DNA from: Welwitschia mirabilis
Taxonomy: Eukaryota; Gnetophyta; Gnetopsida; Welwitschiales
Assembly (NCBI GenBank): GCA_051453625.1
Contig: JBOZIK010000001.1
Span: 167,176,491-167,233,478 of the forward strand
Reading direction: 5' to 3'
Length of the DNA: 56,988 bases
Shown here: one piece after another, positions 22,091 through 33,984 of the stretch
How the letters are laid out: every line of letters begins with the position of its first letter
Position numbering within the stretch: the stretch's first letter is position 1
Translations under genes and position numbers: made by a program
Notes under the pieces: generated by a model
What the model was told of the DNA's origin: nothing
Seen by the model: only the letters and a program-made list of their open reading frames with translations
Databases searched by the model: none

Positions 22091-23390
22091 TTATTTGTCC
22101 TTATGACACCCTCTTTCATCTTACCCTAATTATGTACTATTTTTTTAACTTCATTTCTTCTTTAATATTTTTATGTCATAGACAATAATGGAACCCAGGA
22201 CCAAATTCCACTTACTCCTTAACTATAATTTCTTTATTCTGAGAAAGACAAATCATATTAATATCATGTATTTACCAATAATTAATTTATAGGTTATTTT
22301 AGTTTATAAACAATAGTAATGTTATAAGTTTATGCCCTCCATTTCTTCCTAGTTTTTCATTACATAAAAGATATCTTGTGAATAGTTGAGGAGATGTAAA
22401 CTTACTATCAACATATGTGGATAAATTTTAAGGATAATATCTACCCAATATAATAGGAAATGGTAACTCTAATTAATGTCATTCTAACTTGATATCCGAC
22501 CACCCTCTGGACATGAGTTGATTCTATTTCAGATTCTAAACTATACAACATGATTGGGCTTAAGTCTATAGGCTTTTCACTTCACCTCAATATACCTCTA
22601 ATATAGGTAACAGGTAGTATGTGAGGTGGATGCATCCTTATAAATGATCCTTGCTTCCTTGAAGCATCTCTAGATGGTGCAACATGATTCATCAACATCA
22701 AAGGCTCAAGATATTAAGACAGAGTAAGNNNNNNNNNNGAGTAAGTTCATACTTGGGTAGGATAGGTGAGTGATGATAAAATCCACTTTCAAAAGGGTAT
22801 TATTAGAAAAAAAAAAAAAAAAGTAATGCAATCCACCTTGGTAATGAAATCCAAGTGTGGGGTGAATGTTATTAGAATTATTGTGATTTAGTCCCATTTG
22901 ATGAATACACCATACAAATGCATGTAAATAATTCTAACGAATGTAGATATTTAATAAATTATTTACTTATTTATAATAATTCTAATCATTTTTTGATTTA
23001 TTTTATAGAAATAACCATAAAAAGAAAGCAAGCATACAAGAACATAACTTTTTCCTAAGATTATAATAATAAAAATCTAGATAAAGGAAATAATATTTTA
23101 TTTTCTATTTAAATAAAGGAAATATTCTTTTATTTCTCTTTTAATAATAATAATAATATAAAATAATGTACTTAAAGAAACTAAAACATACCTTAACCTA
23201 TACTAGTCCCAGAAACACTCTTTCACGCTCATATGACAATCTCCATAGATTGGTATAAAGAAGGTAAACAAAAGAAAGTATAACTCAAGAATAATTATTA
23301 AGAAATAAGTATTTATTCAAGATTTCATATGGCTATATTATAAGCCAATAAAAATAACCAATAAGCTAGAGACTACTTATGTCACTTAAC
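22091..23390. other. Left part of nested block, no gene recognised
   Basis: AT-rich sequence without protein motifs. A 10-N gap at 22729-22738 is flanked on both sides by 'gagtaag'. An A-run of about 18 bases lies near 22805, and ATA/AAT-rich words occur at 23020-23170. Confidence 0.4.
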
Positions 23391-23393
23391 TAC

Positions 23394-24785
23394 TAATGTG
23401 AAAACTCTTATAAGCATGCACATTTGAAGTAAGCTAAGGAAAAAGGGTGAAAGAGTTAGTTATATAATTAAATACCACTTATAGATAATTTAAGTTAAAT
23501 ATACTAATAGAAATATATTTTATATATTCAATTTCTCTATAAAATTTTGTGTAATAATTTTTATATTTTTCTATAATTATAACTGTTAATTATAACATTT
23601 TGGGCTTTAGAGAGACATCACAGTTAAAAGTTAATAATTAATTAATTATAAAGAAAATATTACATTATAGTAGTTTCTCAAAAACTAGGCGCATAATAGG
23701 TTTCTTAAAACATAACTTCAACTATCTTGGAATTATAAAAATATTATTTCTAACTTTAAAGGCTAAAAACTATCAAATTTTCTAAAATTATAATCCTACC
23801 ACACGACACTAAAATGACCATAACTTTCAACATACTTTGCGTTTTTAAAGGATTCAAGATGTTTTGAAAAGATTATTCAAGTTCCTACAACTTAGGATAC
23901 TCAAGTTTGCAAATATGTTGACACATCATTATAGAAATGTAAATTACTTGCTTACTGTTTTTTGCATTTATCTTTTGACATGTTTTAACAAATGAATGTT
24001 TTAAAATTAAGTACTCATAAGAAAAAATATTATTTTTACATGTCATGTTTTGATATAATTATAGACTTACAGAAAAATCTCACTAATTTATACCTACTAA
24101 TTAATAACATATGATATTTTTATCCTATGCCTCTATTTTGGAAATTAAATTTTCGCCATAACAAAAATATGATAAAGTTTCTACAACTATTAAGTAATAA
24201 CTCAGATCAGCAAAATAATGGATATACTAACTAATTAAATATAGAAAGACAAATCAATTGTAAAAAGAAAAGAATCACTGTAGAAATAAAAATCAAATCA
24301 ATTCAAAAAACCATTTACTATCAGCCTTGAAGTCTTCCATGGAATAGTACTACCCTAAAGATAATCTTGAGGATCAGACTTTGACCTTAATAAGATGANN
24401 NNNNNNNNNNNNNNNNNNNAATAAATATGATAAAATAAACATGGGTACCTAAATCTCTCTCTCTTTCTCTCTCTCTTTTCTAATAGTAAACCCCTTAGTC
24501 ACTTGGCCATAATCATCCATTATTAATCCACCATCACTAAGCATAAGAGACCTCCTCATATCTCACTATAACATCTCGAAGGGTGCTAATGGAAGGGCAT
24601 AATATTTTATAACATAATTGCATAAAATCCATAAATAATTTCATAATANNNNNNNNNNNNNNNNNNNNNNNNNNNNNNNNNNNNNNNNNNNNNNNNNNNN
24701 NNNNNNNNNNNNNNNNNNNNNNNNNNNNNNNNNNNNNNNNNNNNNNNNNNNNNNNNNNNNNNNNNNNNNNNNNNNNNNNNNNNGA

Positions 24786-24854
<69 letters not shown>

Positions 24855-25659
24855 AAGAATAAATGCACTTATAAGAAATAAAAGAAAAGTATCTCCCCTT
24901 TTATAAGAAAGAAAAGGATCTCTATATATAGATAAATAAAGGCACATAGCTCAAAATCACAAGATCACATGATTTAGCATTGATAAGTAGGATGAGTAAT
25001 AATTGACATTGAATTATAAAAAGATATCATATTTATAACTCGTGAACCTAACTAGGGTGAGTAATATTCTTACTTCAATTAGCTAGTTTAATTACATGAA
25101 TCATTTTCTCATGATAGCTTTTTTTTAATCCTTCATAGGTTCATAAGTAAGTTTAATTCANNNNNNNNNNNNNNNNNNNNNNNNNNNNNNNNNNNNNNNN
25201 NNNNNNNNNNNNNNNNNNNNNNNNNNNNNNNNNNNNNNNNNNNNNNNNNNNNNNNNNNATGCTATGAACAAAGTGCCCTTACAGACCTCTAGAACATAAA
25301 AGTCATAGTAGAGCAAATCTACTTATTTAGCATTCTTGGTTCTAGGTAAGAGTGAATGTACTTGTTCAAATGCTCATTTATTTCAAAGTGCATAAAATCT
25401 AATCAAACTCATAACACAAGGAAGAAAATATTTATTTACAATATAGTGCACCTATCATATTTACCAAGAATCTAAATGAGTAAATATATTATTATGTCCT
25501 TTTGAAACTTCCAATTGTTTTATCATGTGATTTTAATTTCTTACATAATTAGATTATCTAATTCTAAATGTTTGAATAGGTTTTCTTATAAAAACCTTTT
25601 AACATAATTTTTATCATTTGTATATAAATTACAAAGATTACAAACTAAGGTTAATTTTT
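23394..25659. repeat. Duplicate copy A (interrupted)
   Basis: Its head (ataagcatgcacatttgaag at about 23412) and its body (24850-25659, ending acaaactaaggttaattttt) match copy B. Between about 23520 and 24783 is an insertion of some 1.26 kb that copy B lacks, ending in the GA tract. Gaps lie at 24399-24419, 24649-24783 and 25161-25258. Confidence 0.65.
24784..24852. repeat. (GA)n microsatellite
   Basis: About 34 GA units with one 'gata' interruption, directly against a 135-N gap whose cause it may be. The matching position of copy B holds only a short A/G-rich stretch (aaagaaagaaagagaaatag), from which the tract could have expanded. The reported minus-strand Ser-Leu repeat frames are this tract. 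Confidence 0.95.
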
Positions 25660-25759
25660 NNNNNNNNNNNNNNNNNNNNNNNNNNNNNNNNNNNNNNNNN
25701 NNNNNNNNNNNNNNNNNNNNNNNNNNNNNNNNNNNNNNNNNNNNNNNNNNNNNNNNNNN

Positions 25760-26690
25760 TGAAACTTTGATAAGCATGCATATTTCAAGTAAGCTAAGGA
25801 AAAAGGGTGAAAGAGGTATTTCTACAATTAAACACCACTTATAGATAATTTAAGTTAAATCTACTAATAGATAAATAAAGAAAGAAAGAGAAATAGAGAG
25901 GAAAGAAGAAATGCACTTGTAAGAAGTAAAACAAAAGTATCTCCTTTTACAAGAAAAGAAAGGATCTCTATATATAGATAAATAAAGGAACATATCTCAA
26001 GATCATAAGAATTCATGATTTGGCATTAATAAGTGAGATGAGTAATAAGTGATATTGGAGTATAAAAATGGATTATATTTATGACTTTTGCACCTAAATA
26101 GGATGAGTAATGTTCTTGTTTTAATTAGTAAGTTTAATTACATGCATCATTTCCTTATGCTAGCTTTTTTAATCCTTCATATATTCATACATAGGTTTAA
26201 TTCATCTAAGACATGCATCAAAATAATAAATGCACCAATATCAAAATTGGCATATGACATAATGAGATAAAATATTTAATTCCAATGAATAAAGTAATGA
26301 GTATGCTATGAATAAAATGCCCTTACNNNNNNNNNNTCATTCCTAGTTCTAGGTAAAAGTTCATGTACTTGTTTAAATGCTTATTTATTTTAAAATACAT
26401 AAAATTTATCAATTATATAATACAAGGAAGAAAATATTTATTCATAATATAGTACATCTATCACATTCACCAAAAATCTAAATGAGTAAAAAAAATGAAA
26501 AATATATTATTATGTCCTCTTAAAATCCCAATTATTTTATCATGTGATTTTAATTCCTTACATAGTGGAATTATCTAATTTTAACTATTTAGATAGATTT
26601 TCTCATAAAATCTTTTTAACTTAAGTTTTATCATTTCCATAGTAAGTTATAAAGATTACAAACTAAGGTTAATTTTAAAGTGACATCTTA
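25760..26690. repeat. Duplicate copy B (uninterrupted)
   Basis: It starts at the edge of a 100-N gap with 'tgaaactttgataagcatgc' and ends near 'acaaactaaggttaatttta', matching copy A throughout. It contains a TATA-like 'ctctatatatagat' at about 25966. A 10-N gap at 26327-26336 stands where copy A has about 47 bases. Confidence 0.7.
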
Positions 26691-26792
26691 TTTAGTAAGG
26701 AACTTTATAATGATAATTATTCATTTGACTGAAAGCTTAACATACTTATTATTCAAGTAAATAAAGTCTATAAAATATGGGATATGATAGTC

Positions 26793-27053
26793 CTAGTGAT
26801 CATTAACACCTCTAGTCCTTATGCTCTTTTTTGAATTCAATAGATAGCCCATTTTGAGCTTCTCAAAAAATGAAGAACTTATCACATTTAACTTGACTCC
26901 ATAATTGACAAATACTCTCCTCACTTTGGTGGGCCTAATATTTACTAAAATGTATGATAGTTTAATTATAATCATTCCCTTGGGGGTGGAAAAGATTACA
27001 TGATGTGATAAGTATATTATTTCCTCATCTTCTTCTCTCTTTTGAACACTCAC
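26793..27053 (-). pseudogene. Retropepsin N-terminal part, Tat/Ogre-type copy 1
   Basis: The 86-codon minus-strand frame includes NIRPTKVRRVFVNYGVKLNV, then ISSSFFEKLKMG, with a later SIRTRGVNDH. It fits the plant Ty3/gypsy protease pattern 'RVLVD-G-S-xNV-x(7)-KL-x-x'. The catalytic Asp-(Ser/Thr/Gly)-Gly triad is replaced by Asn-Tyr-Gly. The protease would cut the Gag-Pol polyprotein. Its C-terminal half is at 21926-22081. Confidence 0.65.
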
Positions 27054-27059
27054 CTACTT

Positions 27060-29240
27060 TGAGGTGACTTCCTCTTTAGGTAATTGACTTTAATTAGGAG
27101 ATGATTTTAAGCTTAATTAATCCTTGCATATCATTTTAAATGCAAGTCTATGAGGTCTAAAGGTCTTAATTAATGAGATTAGATAATGATACACCTCCTC
27201 TAATTTAGAAATGAGTGATTATGTTTGCACATGTGACTAAGGAGTAGGATGAGTTTAAGAATATTCTCTTCAAACCATTGCTTCTAATTTATCTTTGTTC
27301 TCTTGAATAACTTATTTCAAGATTTTTCAGGTTGATCTTGAATTACTAGAATTAAAAAACACTGTTATTTTGAAACACTGCATTTTATGATGATTGTAAT
27401 GTAAAGGGTTAAGAAGAAAAGAGGTTTCTGTAGAACTCTAATTGTTCATTTGCAATGGCTAAGATTGTGTTTAATTTTATGTTCTTTTTATTTTTAATGA
27501 TGTCTTAGATAATGTGCTTTAAGTTGAAATAGTTTTTGGTATAATGTCATCTAACTCGATGGTACTCACAGTACGTTAAATCATCATATCCTTTTCATTT
27601 GGATGCATTAAGATATTACTATCTGATTAGAGGCGATTGGATTACTCCNNNNNNNNNNCAGTAACATCAAAACTATTTATTTCATCAAGATGTTCATCAT
27701 TGTGAAGTTCATTCTAAGATGAGGGATTAAAGTTTAAGATGTGTATGCCTATTGTTGAGTTTGAGGTAGTGGTGAAGGTCACATCTATCATGGTGAAGGA
27801 TAAGACAACTAATGATAAGATAGTTGAGGAGTGAAAGCTTATGGAGTGAAAGGAGTTTGAGGCACCATAAGCGCCATCATGGGTTGCCCATCATTTGGGA
27901 TGGGAAAATTAGTTAAGTTGGTTGATTAATGATAATAATATTTTTTGGGTTACTACCTCTATTATTGTTGTTATCCTTTTTGAACAGTTTCCTTTGGAAG
28001 GTATTACCATATTTTATGACTCCTTTCTCTTTCCCTATGATGTCTGTCCTCTTGGCTAGGGTGATAGCTTATTTAAAATTCTTGAAACATGGCATTCTTA
28101 TATGTTCGAAATGTATGGAGTACAAGAGTTAGTGAAGACATATGTCATCTTTAAATCCATGATGGAATCTTCAACTATAGTGCGAAGATTCTTCATTAAT
28201 AAGCATACTCTTACACGGTCTCATTGGATTCTTATCACATAACAGTAAAAGTGTCTAAGGTTATCCTCTTGAAGATTTTATCTAAATTATGTTGAACAAA
28301 TATTTCAAGAATTTGTTTTGAACTTATGACGGAATGACTAAGTATGTGATGATACCATTATAGGCTTATCTATTTAGAGAGTAATAGAACATATATCATG
28401 TAATGTCAGGATTAACATTATACATGTGGTAGGTTTTTTTGAAAGTTTTGATGTGCATGATAAGATATTCTATGACAATGAATTTTTCAAAAACTAGTAT
28501 TTCATTTAGTATGATGATTTTATAAGGGAGAGAGACGTGAATTAGGGTGTTGTCAAAGTCAAATTATAAGTAGTTTTTATTATTCTAAAGATATCATTTT
28601 AGGTTATTAATGGATTTTGAGATAATGGTCAAATCTTATTAGTTGGGATTTCTATTTTTATCTTATCGGTCTCAGTGATTCTTCTTCATGTGTGCAATAT
28701 TCGAAGAGACTATCATCATCAACTTATTCCTTTGCATCTTGCACTTATGGTTTTAGTGGAGGTTCTAGATTTTTTCCATATCAATTCATTAATAAACTCA
28801 TAATCATAATTCATTTTAGAAAGTAACTCATTCTCATGAGTTTGACTCTTTTATTGACTAATCAACCCTAAACTCTTGGATGTTATAACATGGATTCACT
28901 TTGTTAGGTGGATAAGGTATGGGTCCTACTAGATTCAGTAATCTCTAATAGCATGAAACTCATTCATGGAGAGCGTAGAAGAGTCTTTTCAAATGAGAAG
29001 TTTGTACATCTCCTTAGAAATGCATGTCTTCTTGCCTCTTGTTGAAACTAACATAATAGTTGTTTTAGTTTAAGATGAGGTGGTGAAAAAGGTGAATGGA
29101 AAAGATTAAATGAATGATTAAAAACCCATAAGAGGGACACCCTTCTAATATCAAAATTTTTAGGTTATTTTTTTGAAACTAAGATTACTTCTAAATGTGA
29201 TTTGATGATGAGTGATTTATCAAGTGATTTATCTAGACTC
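27060..29240 (-). pseudogene. Probable Gag region and leader of copy 1 (heavily decayed)
   Basis: Position, 5' of the protease on the same strand, predicts Gag here. Translation around 28260-28480 gives FEKFIVIEYLIMHIKTFKK, then VQNKFLKYLFNI, loosely like a Ty3/gypsy capsid, but stops are frequent and no zinc knuckle was seen. The plus-strand frame at 27929-28132 is hydrophobic because it is the complement of this region. A 10-N gap lies at 27649-27658. Confidence 0.4.
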
Positions 29241-30651
29241 AACCATGGTTGATTAGGTTTAGCTTAATGTTGCTTTGATAGCTTAATTTGGTTGAGTTCA
29301 ACTTTAGATGATTAAGCTTGGTTTGACGTCACGATGTTATTAAAGAGTTTATCTTAATGTTCTTCTTCTAGTGTTAAACTATTACAAAGGTTTTTTTTCA
29401 TGACCCAAGATTTGGGCTTTGATTTTAATTATATTAAGTAATGCTCAGTTAACTTTGGATTTTAACCATTGCAATTGATGTTATTTTACTATATCCTAAG
29501 TCCAAGGATGATAAAGAATCAATACTTTCATTAGCATAAAGCTTTAATTATATAGAAAGGTCCTTTCATTCAGGATGCCACTGATGCCTCACGTTAAAAC
29601 ATGGGATGTATTGTAAGTACACTTATAAGTATGACAATGTTGTAATAAATAAATGACTTTGCCTTAATCTTTACAAGTAGATCTTTAGAGAAACAAAATA
29701 AAGATGATTTATTGAAACATACATCATATATGCATCTTGTCATCCTCTTTTCTTTCCTCCCCATTTTAAAGATGTGTGCTTCTACTCAAAAGAAAATGAA
29801 TAAAAGTATGTACAATATATGCCTCCTAAGGCTTCAGATGAGCACACTAAAGAGAAACGCCCTCAAATATAATCCTATCCAAAATAAATATATGTATATA
29901 TATTTTAATAAAAATTATAGTTGTCTTTATGTAATGAAAGTAAGTTCATTATAAATTCAAATAAGTTCAAATATGAATTAAATACTTTAAAATCATGTAT
30001 AGACAATGCAAATGGTTATTTCTCATTCTTATCCTAAAAGATATATTCCTCAAATCCATACATCATAGGTGGAGAGTCACGCATAACTTTCATTTCATAA
30101 ATACTAAGTTTAAACATGAATTCATAGAATTAATTGCATTTTGATCAATAAATAAATAATCTTATGAGTGAATGATGGTGTTTAATCATATAGACTAAAT
30201 TGACATTAGATATGAATTAGACATAGAAGCTTATCTCTTATTCACATTACTCAACATTGAGTCTATTTTGCAAGATTCTTATGTAATGAGTATTATTTCA
30301 ATCTTGAAGAGAGGAGATTCTAAGATTATGTTAAGAACCTAGATGGAGAGAGAAACAACTACCAGAAATTCTAAGCTTTAGAGAAAGATTAGAATTAATT
30401 GCTTCATCACAGGTCTAGGATGATGGAACATCCCAAGCTTTTCTTCTTGTTGATTTTACTGTGCTCCTCGTTTTGATCTAAGTATCTTTCCTCATATGCA
30501 ACATTTTACTATTGTACTTTACCTTCAAAACATCATGCGCCCTTCTTCAGTGAGATGATATCCTTCTTGTTATTTTTGTATCCTTGCCATGAATGGCTTT
30601 TTTCTATTTTCTTTAGAAGACATGGGAGGGAGGGGATTGTTTTTAAGGCCC

Positions 30652-30724
30652 AGTACTCTTTCATAGCCTTCTATGATATGGGTTGTTTTGGAATGCTAGT
30701 ACTCTTTCATAGCCTTCTATGATA
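30652..30724. repeat. Perfect 27-base direct repeat, period 46
   Basis: The same 27 bases (starting agtactctttcatagcc) occur at 30652-30678 and 30698-30724 without a mismatch. This is notable in DNA where other duplicates are strongly diverged, so the duplication is recent or an assembly effect. Confidence 0.9.
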
Positions 30725-31059
30725 GATCCCTTACTTCCTATCTTATGGCTTCTTACTGCTCTTATTTTTGATGCCCCCCTATTCCTTCCTTTTTTTTTTT
30801 TTACCTTTAATGTCTACCTCCTCTCTTATTTTTCAATGTGCTTTACTTTGATTTGTCATTACCCATATTTTTTTAATTTTTTCATTTTGTGCATTACTAG
30901 CTAATTTCTATCTTATAAGAGTAGCATTTCTATCATTGGTGTCTTCTCCTCAACACCCTTATCTCCTCTCAATTCATTGTTATCTTCTTATGGTTCTTTC
31001 TTTAACTTTTGCTGCTTCTACCTCTCTACTTTTTACAAGCACTTTTAATGTCATTGCTT

Positions 31060-31871
31060 NNNNNNNNNNNNNNNNNNNNNNNNNNNNNNNNNNNNNNNNN
31101 NNNNNNNNNNNNNNNNNNNNNNNNNNNNNNNNNNNNNNNNNNNNNNNNNNNNNNNNNNNNNNNNNNNNNNNNNNNNNNNNNNNNNNNNNNNNNNNNNNNN
31201 NNNNNNNNNNNNNNNNNNNNNNNNNNNNNNNNNNNNNNNNNNNNNNNNNNNNNNNNNNNNNNNNNNNNNNNNNNNNNNNNNNNNNNNNNNNNNNNNNNNN
31301 NNNNNNNNNNNNNNNNNNNNNNNNNNNNNNNNNNNNNNNNNNNNNNNNNNNNNNNNNNNNNNNNNNNNNNNNNNNNNNNNNNNNNNNNNNNNNNNNNNNN
31401 NNNNNNNNNNNNNNNNNNNNNNNNNNNNNNNNNNNNNNNNNNNNNNNNNNNNNNNNNNNNNNNNNNNNNNNNNNNNNNNNNNNNNNNNNNNNNNNNNNNN
31501 NNNNNNNNNNNNNNNNNNNNNNNNNNNNNNNNNNNNNNNNNNNNNNNNNNNNNNNNNNNNNNNNNNNNNNNNNNNNNNNNNNNNNNNNNNNNNNNNNNNN
31601 NNNNNNNNNNNNNNNNNNNNNNNNNNNNNNNNNNNNNNNNNNNNNNNNNNNNNNNNNNNNNNNNNNNNNNNNNNNNNNNNNNNNNNNNNNNNNNNNNNNN
31701 NNNNNNNNNNNNNNNNNNNNNNNNNNNNNNNNNNNNNNNNNNNNNNNNNNNNNNNNNNNNNNNNNNNNNNNNNNNNNNNNNNNNNNNNNNNNNNNNNNNN
31801 NNNNNNNNNNNNNNNNNNNNNNNNNNNNNNNNNNNNNNNNNNNNNNNNNNNNNNNNNNNNNNNNNNNNNNN
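31060..31871. other. Assembly gap, 812 N, with identical flanks
   Basis: The bases before the gap end 'ttttaatgtcattgctt' and those after it begin with the same 17 bases. Long frames reported across it are artefacts. Confidence 0.99.
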
Positions 31872-33984
31872 TTTTAATGTCATTGCTTTTTTTTAAAATA
31901 TCACTATCTGCTCTCTTACTTTACATCTCTTTTGTATTTGGTGCTGCCTTTGATTACCTTATAGCGTCTTGTCCATCATGTTCTTTGTTGTGCCCTTGTT
32001 TCTCCTTTGATGTAGTCTTTCCTCCACTATGGTCTTCCCTCTGCACTACCTAGCTTCTTAGAATGCTATTGTCTCTTGCTTCCTTTTATTATTATAATTT
32101 GTGCCCCTTGTTTTTAATGAAGCCCTACTATTTGAACTCCTCTTCTAGCTATGCTATCTACAACATATCTTTGGCTGACTATTGCTTTCTCACTTGACTA
32201 CCTTTGATCATAGTGCTTTATTTTCCTTATTCTTTTGATGCTTGGTTTTGATCATAGTTAAATGGATTAGAGTGAATTTTGAAGCATTATTTTGATTCAA
32301 AGATTCTAAAACATTAGGTCACTCTAGATCGTTTTATACATTGCTGTAGATCGCATAAGTTAAATAACTTATAAAACATTAAACAACTTATAAAACAACT
32401 TTTATTAAAAAATAGCATTACATAACAGTCCGAGTTTTTCGAAATCGCAGGTTAAGAGTAAAAAATTTATTTTAGTAAAATTGCGAGTTGAAAAAAAAGT
32501 TTTTGGAAGTGTGCCAATTTTTTTGGATTGGAACACTATTTTGAGGAAAATCATAGGTTGATTTGAGTAAAAGCTAAATTCATATATGAAGGGTTTTATT
32601 TAAAAAATGATTTTTTAAACTAAGGAGTCCAGTTTTATTCTAAAGCACAATCTGGTTTTAATTTAGAGCACTTTCTCCTATAGTGTAATCTAGCATTTTG
32701 TAGATCACAATTTTGATCGGCTTCATATAACTATGGTTCTAATTTATCCACATCGCTACTTTGATAACTAGCCTTCTGTGTTCTGTTCTATTTGTTATGT
32801 TTTCACTGACCTTTCACCTTCTTGACTTTGCTTGCATCTCTTTCTTTTCTCCTTACCTACCACCTTCTATATTTGACCCAGCATTCACTTGTGTGCCTTC
32901 TGCCATCTTTGTTTTTAGACATCCCCTTCTTTGATTCACTTGATCAACAACCTTCATGTTCATTACTGTGATGGCGTTTCTTATTAGTTCTTCTTATAGT
33001 CTTTAACTACTTGTGTTTTGACGTTTCTTAGCTTTCATTACTCTATTGTATCTCTATCTTGATGCTTTTGTCTTTTTTATCCTTCACATCCCCCTTGTCT
33101 ACCATTTACTACAGTTATCTTCTCTGCTTTTATATACTTAGGTGAATTGATATTGATTACTGAAAAATAATATCCATCATAGTAGCACTTGAAGATCATT
33201 CATAAAAAATCAGTAGCCATTCCAAGTTTTAGACGATTATCTATCATACACACTTTTTAGCATTTTGTATCCTTCATTTGCTAATACCTTACTGGTCATA
33301 TGTGACTAAATGATTCTTCTAACATAATGTTCTCATCAACTGATCCCTAACCTCACATTCGTAGCTTCAAACTTTCTTTTGTAAATATTAGTGCAGATTT
33401 CATAAGCAGTATTACAGTAGTTGAGAAATTTGCCTTTTTGTTAGATTTTAGCCCCTTTGACATGTTTAAGCTCTGCTGTCAATGGATCTTTAAGCATTAA
33501 TTCATGGGTGATAGGGTCATCATTGTAGAATTTGGTACTGATAAGATCATCAATAAAGGTAAGTAATCACTGTAGAACTTGGTGCTGATAAGATCATCAA
33601 TAGAGGTAAGTAGGAATGCCACATGCGATAAAATTAGTGCATTGTGAGTTTTTAAAATCTTAAAAGCACGAATACCAAAGAATTAAAATTGTGAAATCAT
33701 TTTGAGGAACTCGAATGGTGAAAAGATAACTAGTAATTATTTCTTTTAGCATATAAGCCCATAAACTATCCCACTAATTACCTAAAGCTTTCATTTACCC
33801 AACATTCCTATATGAATAGCCTTTAAAGGATCCTTGTAAAATAATGTTAAAAGAAAATGTAAACAAGTGTTAAGGGATTAAAATTCATAAGAGCCCTTCA
33901 TATAAGATGATTAAACAATTAAAGGTTGTATTACAGTTGCCCCCTTTTCACATGGCAGTAAGCGGAAGGAACCCTCATATTAAA

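Larger units (their letters stand above)
22091..26750. mobile_element. Nested block splitting the copy 1 protease
   Basis: Roughly 4.7 kb separates the two halves of the protease and has no counterpart in copy 2. It contains a duplicated non-coding segment (copy A 23394-25659, copy B 25760-26690), a GA microsatellite and six N gaps. I found no protein motif. The duplicate could be two LTR-like repeats of a non-autonomous element, or an ordinary tandem duplication. Target-site duplications could not be identified. Confidence 0.5.
30580..32905. repeat. Segment present in block 2 but absent from block 1 (with 812-N gap)
   Basis: Block 1 runs directly from 'tatccttcttgtt' to the 'tttttagatgtac' words, while block 2 has this extra DNA between the equivalents. 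It is T- and C-rich on the plus strand, has no recognised protein and includes the gap at 31060-31871. It is either an insertion into block 2 or a deletion from block 1. Confidence 0.55.
29247..33980 (-). repeat. LTR-like block 2, between copy 1 gag and copy 2 3' region
   Basis: Homologous to block 1 (13760-16140) except for an extra segment of about 2.3 kb (30580-32905). It lies at the 5' end of copy 1 and the 3' end of copy 2, so it could serve as LTR to both, the arrangement produced by tandem or recombined LTR elements. No coding capacity is seen. Confidence 0.55.

Noticed and set aside
24537-24947. Minus-strand frames with Ser-Leu repeats
   Set aside because: They are the GA microsatellite read on the other strand plus N; no gene.
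27929-28132. Hydrophobic 67-codon plus-strand frame that could look like a membrane peptide
   Set aside because: It lies opposite the decayed Gag region of copy 1, and its hydrophobicity follows from T-rich sequence.
29140-29170. Possible initiator-Met primer-binding site on the minus strand (TGATATTAGAAG)
   Set aside because: Only 8 of 12 bases match, and it sits about 80 bases from the apparent end of LTR-like block 2. A similar word near 16130 is no better, so neither was used to set boundaries.
30936-31896. Long open frames of 285-313 codons
   Set aside because: They cross the 812-N gap; only about 20-40 real codons exist at the left edge, with no recognisable motif.
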